Assembly: GCA_034231615.1 (NCBI GenBank)
Contig: CM067317.1
Span: 17,870,264 to 17,934,263, forward strand
Length of the DNA: 64,000 bases
Origin: Meghimatium bilineatum
Taxonomy: Eukaryota > Mollusca > Gastropoda > Stylommatophora > Philomycidae
Direction of reading: 5' to 3'
A program made the translations under genes and the position numbers. Shown here piece after piece: positions 1 to 10,344 of this stretch. The notes under the pieces were generated by a model. It had not been told where the DNA came from. It did not search any database and saw only the letters and a list, made by a program, of their open reading frames with translations. How positions within the stretch are numbered: the first letter of the stretch is position 1; each line of letters starts with the position of its first letter.

Positions 1-604
1 TGTCAATATTGCTATTATGTTATTCTTATATTTTGTACTTCTCGGGTATTCATTCTCAGACTCCCGCTATATTTCTCATTAAAAACAATGGATGCTGTGA
101 TTTATGCATCTTTAGCGAAAGTTTGTTTCGTTAAATAATATATGATGTGTTTCGCAAAAATGCGGTCTCTGATTCCCGCAATCAACACACAAAGGACACA
201 AATACAAAGGCTGAAGAAACTATGCAGAGTGCTTTACGTGAAGCTATCAAGCGATCTGCAAACTGTTGTCGATTACATGTGATAACAGAAGCGCATTTAA
301 AATCGTGTACAAACTTCGACATTCACAGTGGAAGGTAGTGTAATATAAAATCAGAAATAAATTACAAAGCGTACATTTTTAAATCATCCAAATTTCAATT
401 TTAGCATTGAAATGTATCTGTTTGAAGTATATAAATGAGAAACATAAAACACGACTTAGTGTTTAAACGCGTTTTTGCTGCTCTTATTTTTCAGCTGAAA
501 TAAGAGAATCGAATATTAATTTCACTAGAGAATTAAATGGTCGATCAATCAATCAGTCAATACACAGTTCACCATAGTGAAAAATTCGATTACGTGTTTT
601 CGTT
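1..604. other. AT-rich sequence without recognisable feature
   Basis: I read both strands and saw no gene, RNA or repeat that I can name. A 63-codon open frame at 147-338 starts on GTG, resembles nothing I know and is probably chance. Confidence 0.5.
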
Positions 605-690
605 TGATACTGTAAATATACCTGGCCTGTTGGTTAAGACATTGGCCTTATACGTATGTCGCATGTTTGATCACAGACTTTTTGATATAT
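605..690 (+). repeat. tRNA-like SINE head, degenerate
   Basis: The stretch contains TGGTTAAGACATTGG, which fits a tRNA A box, and about 35 bases later ATGTTTGATCAC, which resembles a B box. The spacing is that of a tRNA-derived polymerase III promoter. No complete tRNA fold is visible and no tail or target duplication could be found, so this is a decayed SINE head at best. Confidence 0.35.
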
Positions 691-694
691 GAGT

Positions 695-1010
695 ACTTGT
701 TAAATTGTCACTAACAAGGAGGATTGTCTTAAGTCTGTCAGTGGTCGGTATCACTAACACGATTGGTTGTCTTAGTCTATATAACTAACACAGTCAATTG
801 TCTTAATCTAGAGAGTGGTTGGCGAAACTAGCGACAGTTTTTTTGGTCTTAAGCTGCTTGATTGCCGCAATCACCACCACATGGGGGGTCAGCGTGTCGA
901 CGGTGCCACTAACACATATGGTTTTAAGAGGGTTAATTGTTGGTCTCTCTCTAACACAGTAGGTGTTATTGCATCAGTGGGTTGTCGGGGTAACTAATTT
1001 AGTGGCTTCT
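695..1010 (+). repeat. degenerate repeats of about 40 bp
   Basis: The words ACTAACAC and ATTGTCTTA recur at irregular spacing of about 40 bases. This looks like an old diverged minisatellite. The open frame over 815-997 lies in it and looks incidental. Confidence 0.45.
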
Positions 1011-1056
1011 CGTAAGTAAGTCAGTTGTCACCGTCACTAAAACATTCCATCTCGGT

Positions 1057-1138
1057 CTGTTTAATTATTGCACTACAATATGTGTGAGTCTCACTGACTG
1101 TTTAATTATTGCACTACAATATGTGTGAGTCTCACTGA
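1057..1138 (+). repeat. 41-bp direct repeat, two copies
   Basis: Two copies of a 41-bp unit follow each other directly, starting at 1057 and 1098. They appear identical, so the duplication is recent. Confidence 0.9.
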
Positions 1139-1297
1139 GTGTTTGTTTTCCGCGATATTCTTTCAAAAACGTACTCTATCCAATGTGTCACTGAATATTG
1201 TCCTCCAATTAATTCATAGGCAAAAGCAAAATTACTGAACATTCTCTTTAAAAATCACGGCATTCCTATGGATAGTTCTGCGTGGCGATCTCACTCC

Positions 1298-1455
1298 ATG
1301 TCACTCATCTTGTTATAGTTGTGAGTGCAGACTTCACTCAGTTTCACTCATCTTGTTATAGTTGTGAGTGCAGACTTACACAGTTTCACTCATCTTGTTA
1401 TAGTTGTGAGTGCAGACTTCACACAGTTTCACTCATCTTGTTATAGTTGTGCGTG
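1298..1455 (+). repeat. minisatellite, about 47-bp unit, four copies
   Basis: Four units each contain TCACTCATCTTGTTATAG followed by a GTGAGTGCAGACTT segment. The last unit is diverged. No coding capacity is seen. Confidence 0.9.
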
Positions 1456-1512
1456 CTTATCTTTTAGAGCATTACTTATTTTGTTATAATTCTGCGTGTC
1501 GAATAATTTAAA

Positions 1513-1605
1513 AAAGGAGGGGGGGGGGGTGGCGACGGAGGTCAAATATAACATATAAAGTATAGATGTAATTTATGGACTACCCCAAGTGTTAATAATA
1601 ATTGA
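1513..1605 (+). repeat. fragment of a G-run / GTAATTTATGGAC repeat family
   Basis: A run of 11 G at 1519-1529 is followed about 55 bases later by GATGTAATTTATGGAC and a CCCC. The same combination recurs near 33974-34091, 37785-37845 and 50361-50410. At 33506-34091 that terminus is one arm of an inverted repeat, so this is probably the right end of a MITE-like family. The left end is not visible here. Confidence 0.45.
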
Positions 1606-1864
1606 CAATGTACATCACCAGACATCACACGTCAACGGAATCACAATGATGAAGGATATCTAATAGATATGTGGTCTGTCCTTGAGTTTTGTTGCTTCTA
1701 AGTCGTGTTAACTATTGATAACATGTGTATGTATTCTCGTCTGTAAACGTAGTACCATTGTGTTTTCCCAGTTCTCTTGTTTCCATAGTGATGGATTGCT
1801 TTCTTAGACTGGATGTCTGCCACGGTTTCACTCATCTTGGCTGATGCAGCTTATTATTGGTCAC

Positions 1865-1943
1865 GTATACCTTGTGTTGAGTATACCTTGTGTTGAGTAT
1901 ACCTTATTTTGAGTATACCTTATTTTGAGTATACCTTGTATTG
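1865..1943 (+). repeat. 16-bp minisatellite, about five copies
   Basis: Units of the form GTATACCTTGTGTTGA repeat in tandem, with TTATTTT and TTGTATT variants in later copies. Confidence 0.85.
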
Positions 1944-2102
1944 GCATTGGTAGACAACTGTACTCATATAATTTATCTCAGTCGGCTTACCACATGCTTG
2001 AGATGTCACCGTTTTACGATCAGCTGCTCCACTTTCGGATTTCTGCAAAACATCGTTAATTTATGATTAACCCGTGAATTATAACGTTGTGCTTACAAGT
2101 AT

Positions 2103-2136
2103 ATCTTTTTCGGAGATTCTCGGTTCCGAAAAAGAT
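2103..2136. other. perfect 12-bp inverted repeat
   Basis: ATCTTTTTCGGA at 2103-2114 and its exact reverse complement at 2125-2136 flank a 10-base loop. An RNA copy could form a hairpin. No neighbouring gene explains it and there is no U-run typical of a terminator, so its role is unknown. Confidence 0.6.
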
Positions 2137-2189
2137 TATGCCTCGACAGCTTAACATCACTTGAACCAGAATACAATCACAAGATACTC

Positions 2190-2437
2190 TAGGGTGCCGG
2201 GTGTGCATTTATCCCTGTGAAACTGTTGAATCCTACCTTTTTGAATTCCCAGCTCTGGTTGACGTCAGGAAAATGCTTCACCCTCCATGGCCAGATAAAT
2301 TGAACATATTATATGAAACAAAACAACAGCTCACAAACACATGCATATATCACACAATGGCATTGGGGCAAAGGCCATGTGTACATGGACCGCTGGATCA
2401 GCAACCAACCAACCGGAGATTACCGGAGATCTAAAAT
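2190..2437 (+). pseudogene. non-LTR retrotransposon, C-terminal fragment
   Basis: The frame from 2201 to the stop reads about 77 residues with a pattern like the extreme C-terminus of mollusc LINE proteins: a cysteine pair, then ETVESYLFEFPALVDVR, a proline-rich link, LNILYETKQQLTNTCIY and a terminal MALGQRP block. In related proteins the first block is a zinc-knuckle-like C-C-H-C array. Here the expected histidine and last cysteine are replaced by Y and F, so the motif is broken. Only this tail is present and there is no reverse transcriptase upstream. The family match is from memory of such C-termini, not from a search. Confidence 0.6.
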
Positions 2438-2498
2438 AGCTTGCTTGCTTGCTAGTGTGACCGGGCTCTGAAATACACCTCTCAACAGAAAGGTAACA

Positions 2499-2650
2499 TG
2501 ACTTCACTCGTGAAGTTCTTGACTTCATTTGTGAAGTCCTTGACTTCATTCGTGAAGTTCTTTACTACATTCGTGAAGTTCTTTACTACATTCGTGAAGT
2601 TCTTTACTACATTCGTGACGTTCTTTACTTCATTCCTGAAGTTCTTTACT
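2499..2650 (+). repeat. 21-bp minisatellite, seven copies
   Basis: Seven units of about 21 bp related to TTCATTCGTGAAGTTCTTTAC. The unit length is a multiple of three, so both strands keep long frames across the array (VKFFTTF-type on plus, VKNFTNE-type on minus). The repetition explains these frames without any gene. Confidence 0.9.
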
Positions 2651-2659
2651 ACTGTCCAT

Positions 2660-3056
2660 ATTTTCACTTCGCACTATTTATATACTTGGAGTCACGTGAC
2701 CAAAAAACTAAAAAAAAGAAGTAAAATCGACCAACCAAATCACGAAAATAATCAAAAATAACCCATTCAGATAAAGTTTACTTTCTGTTGAGCGATCTTA
2801 TAGTGTTGTCGATGACACGTTATGTGCCACATGTTTCTTTCATGGGTTGTAGCTGTGTTGAAAGAGACGGAGTAAATTGTGCTTTAAATTGATTATAATA
2901 GATTTATTTTGTGTGTAGTAAATATTGGAGACATCGATTACATCATAAATAGGGGGATTCGAACTATTTCCTTCAACATAATTGAGCTACGTGGTAACTA
3001 AAATGTGAATAAATACAAGCGTGAAAGACTATTGATAATACGATTTTTATCAATTA
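2660..3056. other. AT-rich sequence without recognisable feature
   Basis: No gene or named repeat is seen on either strand between the 21-bp array and the 12-G run at 3057. Confidence 0.4.
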
Positions 3057-3068
3057 GGGGGGGGGGGG
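3057..3068 (+). repeat. homopolymer run of 12 G
   Basis: One of ten runs of nine or more G or C in this AT-rich window. It is followed by TAAATTATC, which may be a decayed relative of the G-run / TAATTTATGG family. Confidence 0.8.
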
Positions 3069-3135
3069 TAAATTATCTTGAGAAAAAGTGTTAAAATATA
3101 TTAGAAATTGACATTTAGCGCATCATTTGTTACAG

Positions 3136-3251
3136 GCAAGATATTATTCGGATGGCGCGTACACGACAAGTAAATATTAAAGAAACTGTGAAGGGAAGTA
3201 ATCAAGTTATCAAGGTAGATCATAATATTGATATGAATATTAGTACATGGG
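3136..3251 (+). CDS. candidate protein-coding exon, unrecognised gene
   Basis: A 116-bp block is bounded by a good acceptor (TTTGTTACAG, ending at 3135) and a near-perfect donor (GTAAGTATG from 3252). The frame CAA-GAT-ATT-ATT-CGG-ATG is open from the acceptor to the donor. From the ATG at 3152 it reads 33 codons plus one base, beginning MARTRQVNIKETVKG and ending NIDMNISTW. The ATG has G at +4. Composition is mixed and hydrophilic, unlike the arrays around it. It could be a first coding exon starting at 3152 or an internal exon. No domain is recognised, and reading through the donor meets a stop eleven codons later. Splice sites can occur by chance in AT-rich DNA, so this is inference. Confidence 0.4.
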
Positions 3252-3259
3252 GTAAGTAT

Positions 3260-3760
3260 GGAGAACTTCTGAAAGGTTTATTTTAATATACCAGGCAGTA
3301 ATCATAGTCATTCATCACTGTCACTCCACTGTTTTTTGAGGTCATTGTTCAACTCCACCCCACACTTGTTAAAGATATTTAATGCAATATAAATACAGTA
3401 TAAACGTATCGCGCATTTTATTACTGTATTTCCTTGAGTGACCTGACACACATATCATATAACGCAGTTTAATAACGTGTTATATATCAAAACAAATCGA
3501 ATGTTGTCAATTCAATATATACCGTAGTGTTGTGGTACTTTCATTTAAGAGGCGTTATTTTTCTAGATACTACCGTGTTTAGTTCATCACGTGCAGATGA
3601 CCATCGTCGGTATACTTTACAGATAATGCATTTATGAAGATGAGCACTGTTTGACAGACATTTTGTTACAGATAACCGAACTCAATTTTTTAAAATGATT
3701 TTAAAAATAATTTTGTAACTACGGAGTATTTACGTATGTATTACGTGTCCTTTATATATG
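3260..3760. other. AT-rich sequence without recognisable feature
   Basis: No convincing frame, RNA or repeat is seen. If 3136-3251 is a real exon, this is the start of the downstream intron. Confidence 0.4.
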
Positions 3761-3761
3761 G

Positions 3762-3895
3762 TTCATGATTTAGTTGTGTGTGGGCATATTTATTACAGGT
3801 CGCTTATACGTTCATGATTTAGCTATGTGTGGGCATATTTATTGCAGGTCGTTTATACATCGTTATTGATTTAATTGTGTGTGAGCAAATTTAGG
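3762..3895 (+). repeat. minisatellite, about 50-bp unit, three copies
   Basis: Three diverging units share TTCATGATTTAG, TGTGTGGGCATATTTATT and CAGGTCG. Confidence 0.75.
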
Positions 3896-3974
3896 CACTA
3901 GAAAAGGAAGGTGGGTGAGGTTGCGAAGTGTTTGGAACCTTGATCGAAGTGAAAATATACTGTTTTATAAACAG

Positions 3975-4110
3975 TGAAGGCATAAACCTTTATATACAGT
4001 GGAGGTGTAACGTTTTAAGGACAGTGGAATAATAACGTTTTATGGAGATTGGAGGCGTAACGTTTTATGGACAGTGGAGGAATAACGTTTTATGGACAGT
4101 GGACATTGTT
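3975..4110 (+). repeat. minisatellite, about 27-bp unit, irregular
   Basis: Units share ATAACGTTTTATGGACAGTG with variable spacing. Four to five copies are visible. Confidence 0.7.
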
Positions 4111-4186
4111 GAGTCTTGGAGATATGACGTTCGTTAGACTGTGTAAAGATGTGGAGTTCTGAAGTATTTAATGGAGATGAATTTTC

Positions 4187-4500
4187 AGGAGCATTGATAA
4201 TAGGTGAGATACGATGTTTCAGGAGCATTGATAATATGTGAGATACGATGTTTCAGGAGCATTGATAATAGGTGATATACGGTGTTTCAGGAGCATTGAT
4301 AATAGGTGAGATACGATGTTTCAGGAGCATTGATAATAGGTGAGATACGATGTTTGAGGAGCATTGATAATAGGTGAGATACGATGTTTCAGGAGCATTG
4401 ATAATAGGTTATATACGATGTTTCAGGAGCATTGATAATAGGTGAGATACGATGTTTGAGGAGCATTGATAATATGTGAGATACGATGTTTCAACAGCAA
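4187..4500 (+). repeat. 34-bp minisatellite, about nine copies
   Basis: Units of the form AGGAGCATTGATAATAGGTG plus AGATACGATGTTTC repeat about nine times with few substitutions. Confidence 0.9.
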
Positions 4501-4504
4501 TGAC

Positions 4505-6490
4505 CATAAGTGAGATATGATGCGAATAGCATTGACCATAAAGCTTATAGGCATCTCCACATCAGCAAAGCGTATCAAAATGATCCCCCATCTACCAGCA
4601 AAAGCGCTTTTTGATGCACTGTGTCGTCTGTCAAATCACCTTCGGCTTGTTTTCTTGTCTTTGCATCGTCGTTCCAAATTTTCTATTTATCCACATCTGA
4701 AAAGCATCAATTCTGTCTTCCATGTTTGTTCCATGTTTCTGAGCAGTAAATTAATATAAACGATATGTACCATTTCATAATTCTTATTGGTAGTTTGTGA
4801 TTTCTTTAGATGTAGCATAGGCTGACCGCAAACTTGTGTGTGATGGTGCACCGGCTATAGAGCACTGTCCTATGCCATATATTATCAGCAAGTATGATAC
4901 GATTTTGAGAAATAACGAATATAAAACACTGTTCTATGAGAATAGTCTTACCACCGGTGTACTCATGTTCGAGTTCAAATATATAGCAGGTAACAGCAAC
5001 AGATAGTGAGTGGCTGTTACAAACTTATATACTATTAGTACCAGGACAAACTAAGCTGTCAAGTCTTATTATGTATGCTTATGTGTCAGAGTCTCGAATT
5101 TCCCGCTCCTATGTATGACTGATTTTCTTAAGATCGATTATGCACCGCTAGATTGATCCCACAGTTGAGAAGCAAGGATTTATGAGTTCATTAGGCTTAA
5201 ACGTCTACGAAAAATGATCAGTTTCTTTTTACGAGTATTTATGGTCGTCGTAACCTCATTCAGATTAGTATGACTTGGTGTGGATAACAGAATGCGATAT
5301 GTCTAGGTTTACAGAAAGGCTAGGATATTTGCACCTTTTGTCGCCCTAATCCACATATATTCAACAAGGAAGTGTTGATACGAGGGATTATCTCATTATT
5401 CAGCTGCCATGTGAGCGTCAATAGCGTCGAACGTTTTTGTCGTTTTTGTGTATATAGTCTTAATAATAGTATTTTTTTTCGAAACGTCGATGCATGTGTG
5501 TTATTATTTGTGTTTCCAATGATTAGCAAATTTTCATTACCATGTTCCAAGTTCTTCTTGTTTCAAAGGTAGCAAGCAGGAATCGTTAAAGACATCGCTG
5601 AAAGACCTTAAAATGAACTATAGTACATGGGACAATGATTCATGCAAGAAATGTGCATGAAGATAAACAACACGGAATTAAATCATGGAAAAAGATAAAA
5701 CACCTCATATTTACAATGGACTAGGTAGAAAAACATGTACATAACAAGAACCATATATAGCGACCCTTGCATCAGCAACTAGTTATGGATCTTTTAAGCT
5801 ATTGTGTATCTTATTATCCACAGTCAAACGCACAAATAATGAAATACATGTAAATGAATGTCAAAACAGACATTGAACGAATGTTATTACTTGTGATGAC
5901 CAAACAATAACAATTACGTTGGTTGTATTACATTTACTACGATCTGTTCCTGTAGAAATAATTTGAAATTGATCTCAATTATTCCGACATATATGTGCAG
6001 GAAAATGAATGCACATACAAACGGATTATTTTAGTTTAGCTGTAACCTAAGACACAAAGAAGTTCCAATTAAATAATATAAGACATTTTCTAAGTATTTT
6101 AGATTGATGTTTCCTTTGGCTATAACGATGCGCTTGTCTTGGCAATTAATGAGTCTGGTTTTTTCAGAGTTTGGCAATCAAAGATGAGCTGAAACAGATG
6201 TCTATTATTTTTTTTTTACAAATGACCTTAAATATATTAAACAAATTTGGGTTCATGTTAAGCTGATGTGGCCAACGTTTCTTACGGATGTAAATATAAT
6301 CTTATACAAAATGTAACCTGCCTTAGTGTACGAAACTCAGCAGGAGATACGCAGCGCTAATAAAAACAGTACACGTATACTGTCCCTGTATTAGAGTGCA
6401 GTTGCGAAATATAGCTTGAAAGGGAACATGTATTTTAGTTTATTGGGAAGAGAGTGGGATATTTGTTAGGTTGTCGCAGGGGGGGGGGGC
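4505..6490. other. 2-kb AT-rich sequence without recognisable feature
   Basis: The short open frames here (for example 4517-4759 and 5320-5572) show no recognised motif. I saw no tandem array. The region ends at a run of 11 G (6479-6489). Confidence 0.4.
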
Positions 6491-6499
6491 GGATGGAGT

Positions 6500-6760
6500 G
6501 GTCATGTGACGTATCCCTTCCAAAATGTTGTCTTCCCAATGAACTCTCTCATCAGCTCTCTGTCTTGGGCGATATGGCTTGCATTTTCTAGCGATGTATT
6601 CATGTTATCTTTAATGTCGTCAGTCCATCGTCTCTTTGGTCTGCCCTTTCTCCTCTCACCACTCTCCCCTCCATTATTTGTCTTTCTAAACAGTTGTGTC
6701 TCTTTATATGACCAAAGAGGCGTAGTTTTCTTTTTGCTATTAGGGAGAATTGCTAATAGA
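6500..6760 (-). pseudogene. non-LTR retrotransposon (RTE/BovB-like), C-terminal fragment
   Basis: Read on the minus strand, one frame gives KLRLFGHIKRHNCLERQIME and, after a frameshift, GERRKGRPKRRWTDDIKDNM followed by AQDRELMREFIGKTTFWKG. These are the FGH-x-x-R, GRP-x-x-RW-x-DDI and DR-x-x-x-R blocks that close the ORF of RTE/BovB-type LINEs. The reverse transcriptase is absent, so the copy is 5' truncated and frameshifted. Confidence 0.75.
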
Positions 6761-6817
6761 TATTTAGTTTTTGAAGGAATGATGTTTAGTTGGTGGATTG
6801 GGAGCAGTTGGTCTCAC

Positions 6818-7038
6818 GTGGGGTGTAGGGAGGCTGATAGGGTCCGACCGTTGGCGGTGTTGACATCTATTGCATTTCCACTCGATGCGTCCATCATTAC
6901 AGTAATAGAAGACCATTGGACGACCATAACCTCATATCCTTTCTCGATGTACAGTCCTGGTGTCTGTAACAAATGTACAACATCTTTCTCTGTAGCTGGC
7001 AAGCTCAGTAAATAGAAATATTTGATTGCATTAGCCAT
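6818..7038 (-). CDS. candidate first coding exon, unrecognised gene
   Basis: On the minus strand an ATG at 7038 sits in a strong Kozak-like context (ACCAACATGGC). The frame begins MANAIKYFYLLSLPATEKDV and continues through a mixed, non-repetitive sequence with PGLYIEKGYEVMVVQW and DASSGNAIDVNTANGRT. The base composition is visibly richer in G+C than the neighbours. At its end the sequence reads CAC|GTGAGA, a plausible splice donor at 6817, just before an in-frame TGA. An AG at about 7059 could also make it an internal exon. I do not recognise the protein. It could instead be an unknown part of the retroelement beside it on the same strand. Confidence 0.35.
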
Positions 7039-7044
7039 GTTGGT

Positions 7045-7384
7045 TTAGCGTTTTGTCATCTGCTAATGACGTGAAATTTCTGTGACGACACGAACGTTGC
7101 GTAAACTAGAACATAATTTGCATGGTTGTGGGCATACCATTATACACGTTTCAAAGGGTGGACTATTATCACGTGATGAGGCCACATTTGCCTAACATGT
7201 ACCATTCTTCTATAAAATAACATCTCTGCTGTCTCCTTTATACTTGATACGGCCCTAAGCTATTAGAGATATGTGGCCCTTTATACGACCTTTGTACGTA
7301 ATATATGATTATTGTTCACTCTGATAATTTTTTGGAATGACTCTCACTCTAGATAGTGGGGGCCTTAAGTTATAGCTTGTGTAG
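7045..7384. other. AT-rich sequence without recognisable feature
   Basis: Nothing supportable is seen on either strand up to the hAT target duplication. Confidence 0.4.
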
Positions 7385-8165
7385 CTTATATGTACGGTTA
7401 CCATACGTTCGGGTTTCCCCGGACAAGTCCTCTTTTTATGTCACTGTCCGGGCGTCCGGGCGGCTTTCTAGAAAATGGCTTTTGTCCGGGTTTTTCTCCG
7501 TCCCCGACCGTCCGTCCGTCCACGATCGATCGAAACTTTCTTATTTTCTGTGCTATTAATCTATTATTTATAGTGAAATAAGCAAGAGCGCCAGCTATAT
7601 TTAGCTCAATATTAACATTAGCCATCAGATCTTCTGGTTCAGTTAGTCATTTTCAATTTCTGTGTAAACATAACACATTTCGCATAGCAGACGGTAATGC
7701 GAGTTCGTTAGTGATAATTATTAATTAATGCATTTTTGAATTGAAGATTGAACTTAATTTTTTTTAAATGCCGAAACTCAGTTAAATCTCAGTTAATACA
7801 AGTTTATAATTAAATAAGAACAATATTTTATGTAATTTAACTTTAATTTTATTTGTGCAACTCTTAATATTGGGCATATTTGATGAACATTTTGCGTATC
7901 CTCTTTTTCCATCTGACAATTATGGTAACCCTACAATAAGGGTGCACTGGATTTAAAGGCGCACGTCGAAACGTCCTCTTTTTACATCTGACAATTATGG
8001 CAACCCTACAATAAGGTGCACTGGATTTAAAGGCGCACGTCGAAACGTCCTCTTTTTACATTTGACAATTATGGTAACCCTACAATAAGGGTGCACTGGA
8101 TTTAAAGGCGCACGTCGAAACGTCCTCTTTTTACATCTGACAATTATGGTAACCCTGCTTATATG
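7385..8165 (+). mobile_element. non-autonomous hAT element with 8-bp target duplication
   Basis: The octamer CTTATATG occurs at 7385-7392 and 8158-8165. Between them lies a 765-bp element whose right end, read inward, is CAGGGTTACCATA and whose left end is TACGGTTACCATA. An 8-bp target duplication and a CAG-GG terminus are hallmarks of the hAT superfamily. The left end continues with a GTCCGGG / CCCCGGACA-rich segment. No transposase frame survives, so the element needs a partner in trans. Its right end contains tandem copies of the terminal sequence (separate entry). Confidence 0.8.
7905..8155 (+). repeat. 75-bp tandem repeat of the hAT right terminus
   Basis: ATCTGACAATTATGGTAACC recurs with 74-75 bp spacing, its G at 7915, 7990, 8064 and 8139. 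Each unit therefore carries a copy of the element's right end, and only the last abuts the target duplication. Confidence 0.9.
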
Positions 8166-8316
8166 TACATTTTGCACTAGGTCTAGCCACTTACATCTTC
8201 AAAGGGATATTATTAATGCATACACATATTACATCTACTTTAGAGCTGCATTCTGGATGACATATAATATTTGATATCACCATTAATTCCGTTTTATGCT
8301 ATTCTAGCAACACTTA

Positions 8317-8319
<3 letters not shown>
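8166..8319. other. AT-rich sequence without recognisable feature
   Basis: Short spacer between the hAT element and an AT microsatellite; nothing is recognised. Confidence 0.4.

Positions 8320-8352
<33 letters not shown>
8320..8352. repeat. (AT)n microsatellite
   Basis: Uninterrupted TA dinucleotides of about 33 bases. Confidence 0.95.
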
Positions 8353-8354
<2 letters not shown>

Positions 8355-8464
8355 ACATATTGTGAAGGCACAGTGACACGGAATATGCAGCCGTTTCACG
8401 TTTTGTTTATGTGTATAGGAACATAGAGAACTCTGTGAACTTTATCTTGGCTTCAGTATCGTGG

Positions 8465-8645
8465 AGCAGTGCAACAATGAACTTTAGCTTGTCTGTAGTA
8501 CCTTGGACAGTGCAACATTCAACTCTATTTTGTTTGTAGTGTCTGTGAGCAGTGCAGCAATGAACTCTAACTTATCTACAGTGTCTTGGAGCAGTGCAAC
8601 AATGCGCTTTAGATTGTCTACAGCATCTTGGAGCAGTGCATATAA
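8465..8645 (+). repeat. minisatellite, about 45-bp unit, four diverged copies
   Basis: Units share GGAGCAGTGCAACAATG followed by CTTTAG-TTGTCTACAG variants. The frames at 8503-8700 and 8594-8857 run out of this array and resemble no protein I know. Confidence 0.75.
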
Positions 8646-8649
8646 GCAA

Positions 8650-9010
8650 ACCTACTTCTCAGATGCTGCCACAGCTATTGCTTATTCCAGCTTTGGGTGA
8701 GTTAAACATTAAGATTTGCCAACTAGTCCAGAAGTATAAACCCACCAACCTTAGCACCAAACAATCAAAGTATGTTCAAACCACAAAGTACGAGGTAGAA
8801 AATAAGAAGCAGGAGTACAGGGAGAAATGGCGGAAACAAAATATTCTGGATTTATAACACCACGGCGTGGTCTCGGTGTCATTTTTTGCACTCATTCGAA
8901 TGGCTACGGATAGAGGTATTTGAAAGGTTATATGACCTTATTTATCAAGTGTAGTACTCCTACAATCCTCATGGGTTATGGTTCTTATTATTATTATTGA
9001 CCACGATCAT
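8650..9010. other. unrecognised sequence with one open frame
   Basis: The 3' part of the frame ending at 8857 is lysine- and glutamine-rich (KYEVENKKQEYREKWRKQN) and could be a chance frame. No splice sites or family match support it. Confidence 0.3.
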
Positions 9011-9011
9011 T

Positions 9012-9183
9012 TTCTTCTTCTTCTTCTTCTTCTTCAGCGTTCATTCTAAAACTCCTGCTGAATTCTCTTGTAGCAGGACCATTGTCCTACTAGATTTCCA
9101 GCAGGATGTAGTCCAGAGAATGGAAATGCGTTGAGTCGCAGTTTTATTTGCGCCAATTACCCGACACATCCGTCTTCGGCGGG
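9012..9183 (-). repeat. SINE with (GAA)n tail, minus-strand copy
   Basis: The reverse complement reads CCGCCGAAGACGG, then a GGCGCAAATAAAAC segment, CATTTCCATTCTCTGGAC, ATCCTGCTGGAAATCTAG and ends in about eight GAA triplets (seen here as TTC at 9012-9036). It aligns across its length with the copy at 45124-45286. The element has no protein frame and relies on a LINE for mobility. A target duplication is not clear for this copy. Confidence 0.8.
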
Positions 9184-9184
9184 G

Positions 9185-9985
9185 ATTTTTTTCAACAATA
9201 AGCCTCTTACACGCAAAAATGCTATGTATAATCAGAGATAGGAACTATTATTACAATAAAACATGTTAATTATAAATAAAGAAACTAGTGCTACACTCAA
9301 AGAAACTCATTATAAACAGAAAGGAACTATCCTTAAATAGAAAAACGTTTAGATAATGCAAACTATTTATATAGCTATAACTGCAAAAAAGTGAGCATTA
9401 GATGTTGAGATAAACTGTCGAAGAAACAAAGAAACCAGATAATACACAAGGGAGAAATGGAATATTAATTTAAAGAGATTAAGCAGAAATTATAACCCAG
9501 TGCAGATTATGATGAGGAATATGGAGAAATGAGATTAACACAGCCGGTTAAATGAACCTGGCTGGTTAGGGAAAAATGGAGTATTGGGTCGGATTTAGTT
9601 TCTGGGGCCGTCTTCTCTCCACTTTTGATTTACATATTTTAACTTTAAAAATGCAAACATTAAAGCACCAGATTCGCGTTGATGCTGTAGAGTAAACGAA
9701 TTATTCCATCTGGGATAATCTATACACGTCAGATAGACCTTAATTAAAGAAAACAAAGCAAAAGAATGTCTGAATGTATATGGCTGTCAAAACATACTTT
9801 GAAACATTATACATCTTTGCTAGCTATAACAAATGCTGAGATGCTGCCAAAATTTGAGACTCTTGTTTCAGGTTTTTGTATTTGAAGTATAGTAAGTAAA
9901 TATTGACAGAAACTGCTATTTAATACTTCTTTATTTTTTTTTTTCAATATTTACTTACAGTTTTGTTGCGGTTTGCTGATTTTTT
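9185..9985. other. AT-rich sequence without recognisable feature
   Basis: No gene, RNA or repeat is identified on either strand. Confidence 0.4.
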
Positions 9986-9989
9986 AGTT

Positions 9990-10310
9990 AAACGTAAACG
10001 AAGATAATATATCATCGCACCTGTCTCTATGCATGCATGTTTTGAAGTAGACGAAGATGATATATTATCTCACCTGTCTCTATGCATATGTGTGTATTGT
10101 AGTAGAAGAAGATAATATCTCACCTGTCTCTATGCATGCATGTTTTGAAGTAGACGAAGATGATATATTATCTCACCTGTCTCTATGCATGCATGTTTTG
10201 AAGTAGACGAAGATGATATATTATCTCACCTGTCTCTATGCATGCATGTTTTGAAGTATACAAAGATGATATCTCACCTGTCTCTATTAATGCGTGTGTT
10301 GAAGTAGACA
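9990..10310 (+). repeat. 53-bp minisatellite, about six copies
   Basis: Units contain GAAGATGATATATTATCTCA, CCTGTCTCTATGCATGCATG and TTTTGAAGTAGAC. The two outer copies are shortened or diverged. Confidence 0.9.
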
Positions 10311-10344
10311 AAGTAATTGAATGATGATATGTATTATATCAGCG

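Noticed and set aside
4517-4759. 80-codon frame, and its reverse as a LINE tail (TWKTELMLFRCG)
   Set aside because: Only one weak block resembles a LINE and the rest does not follow in any frame.
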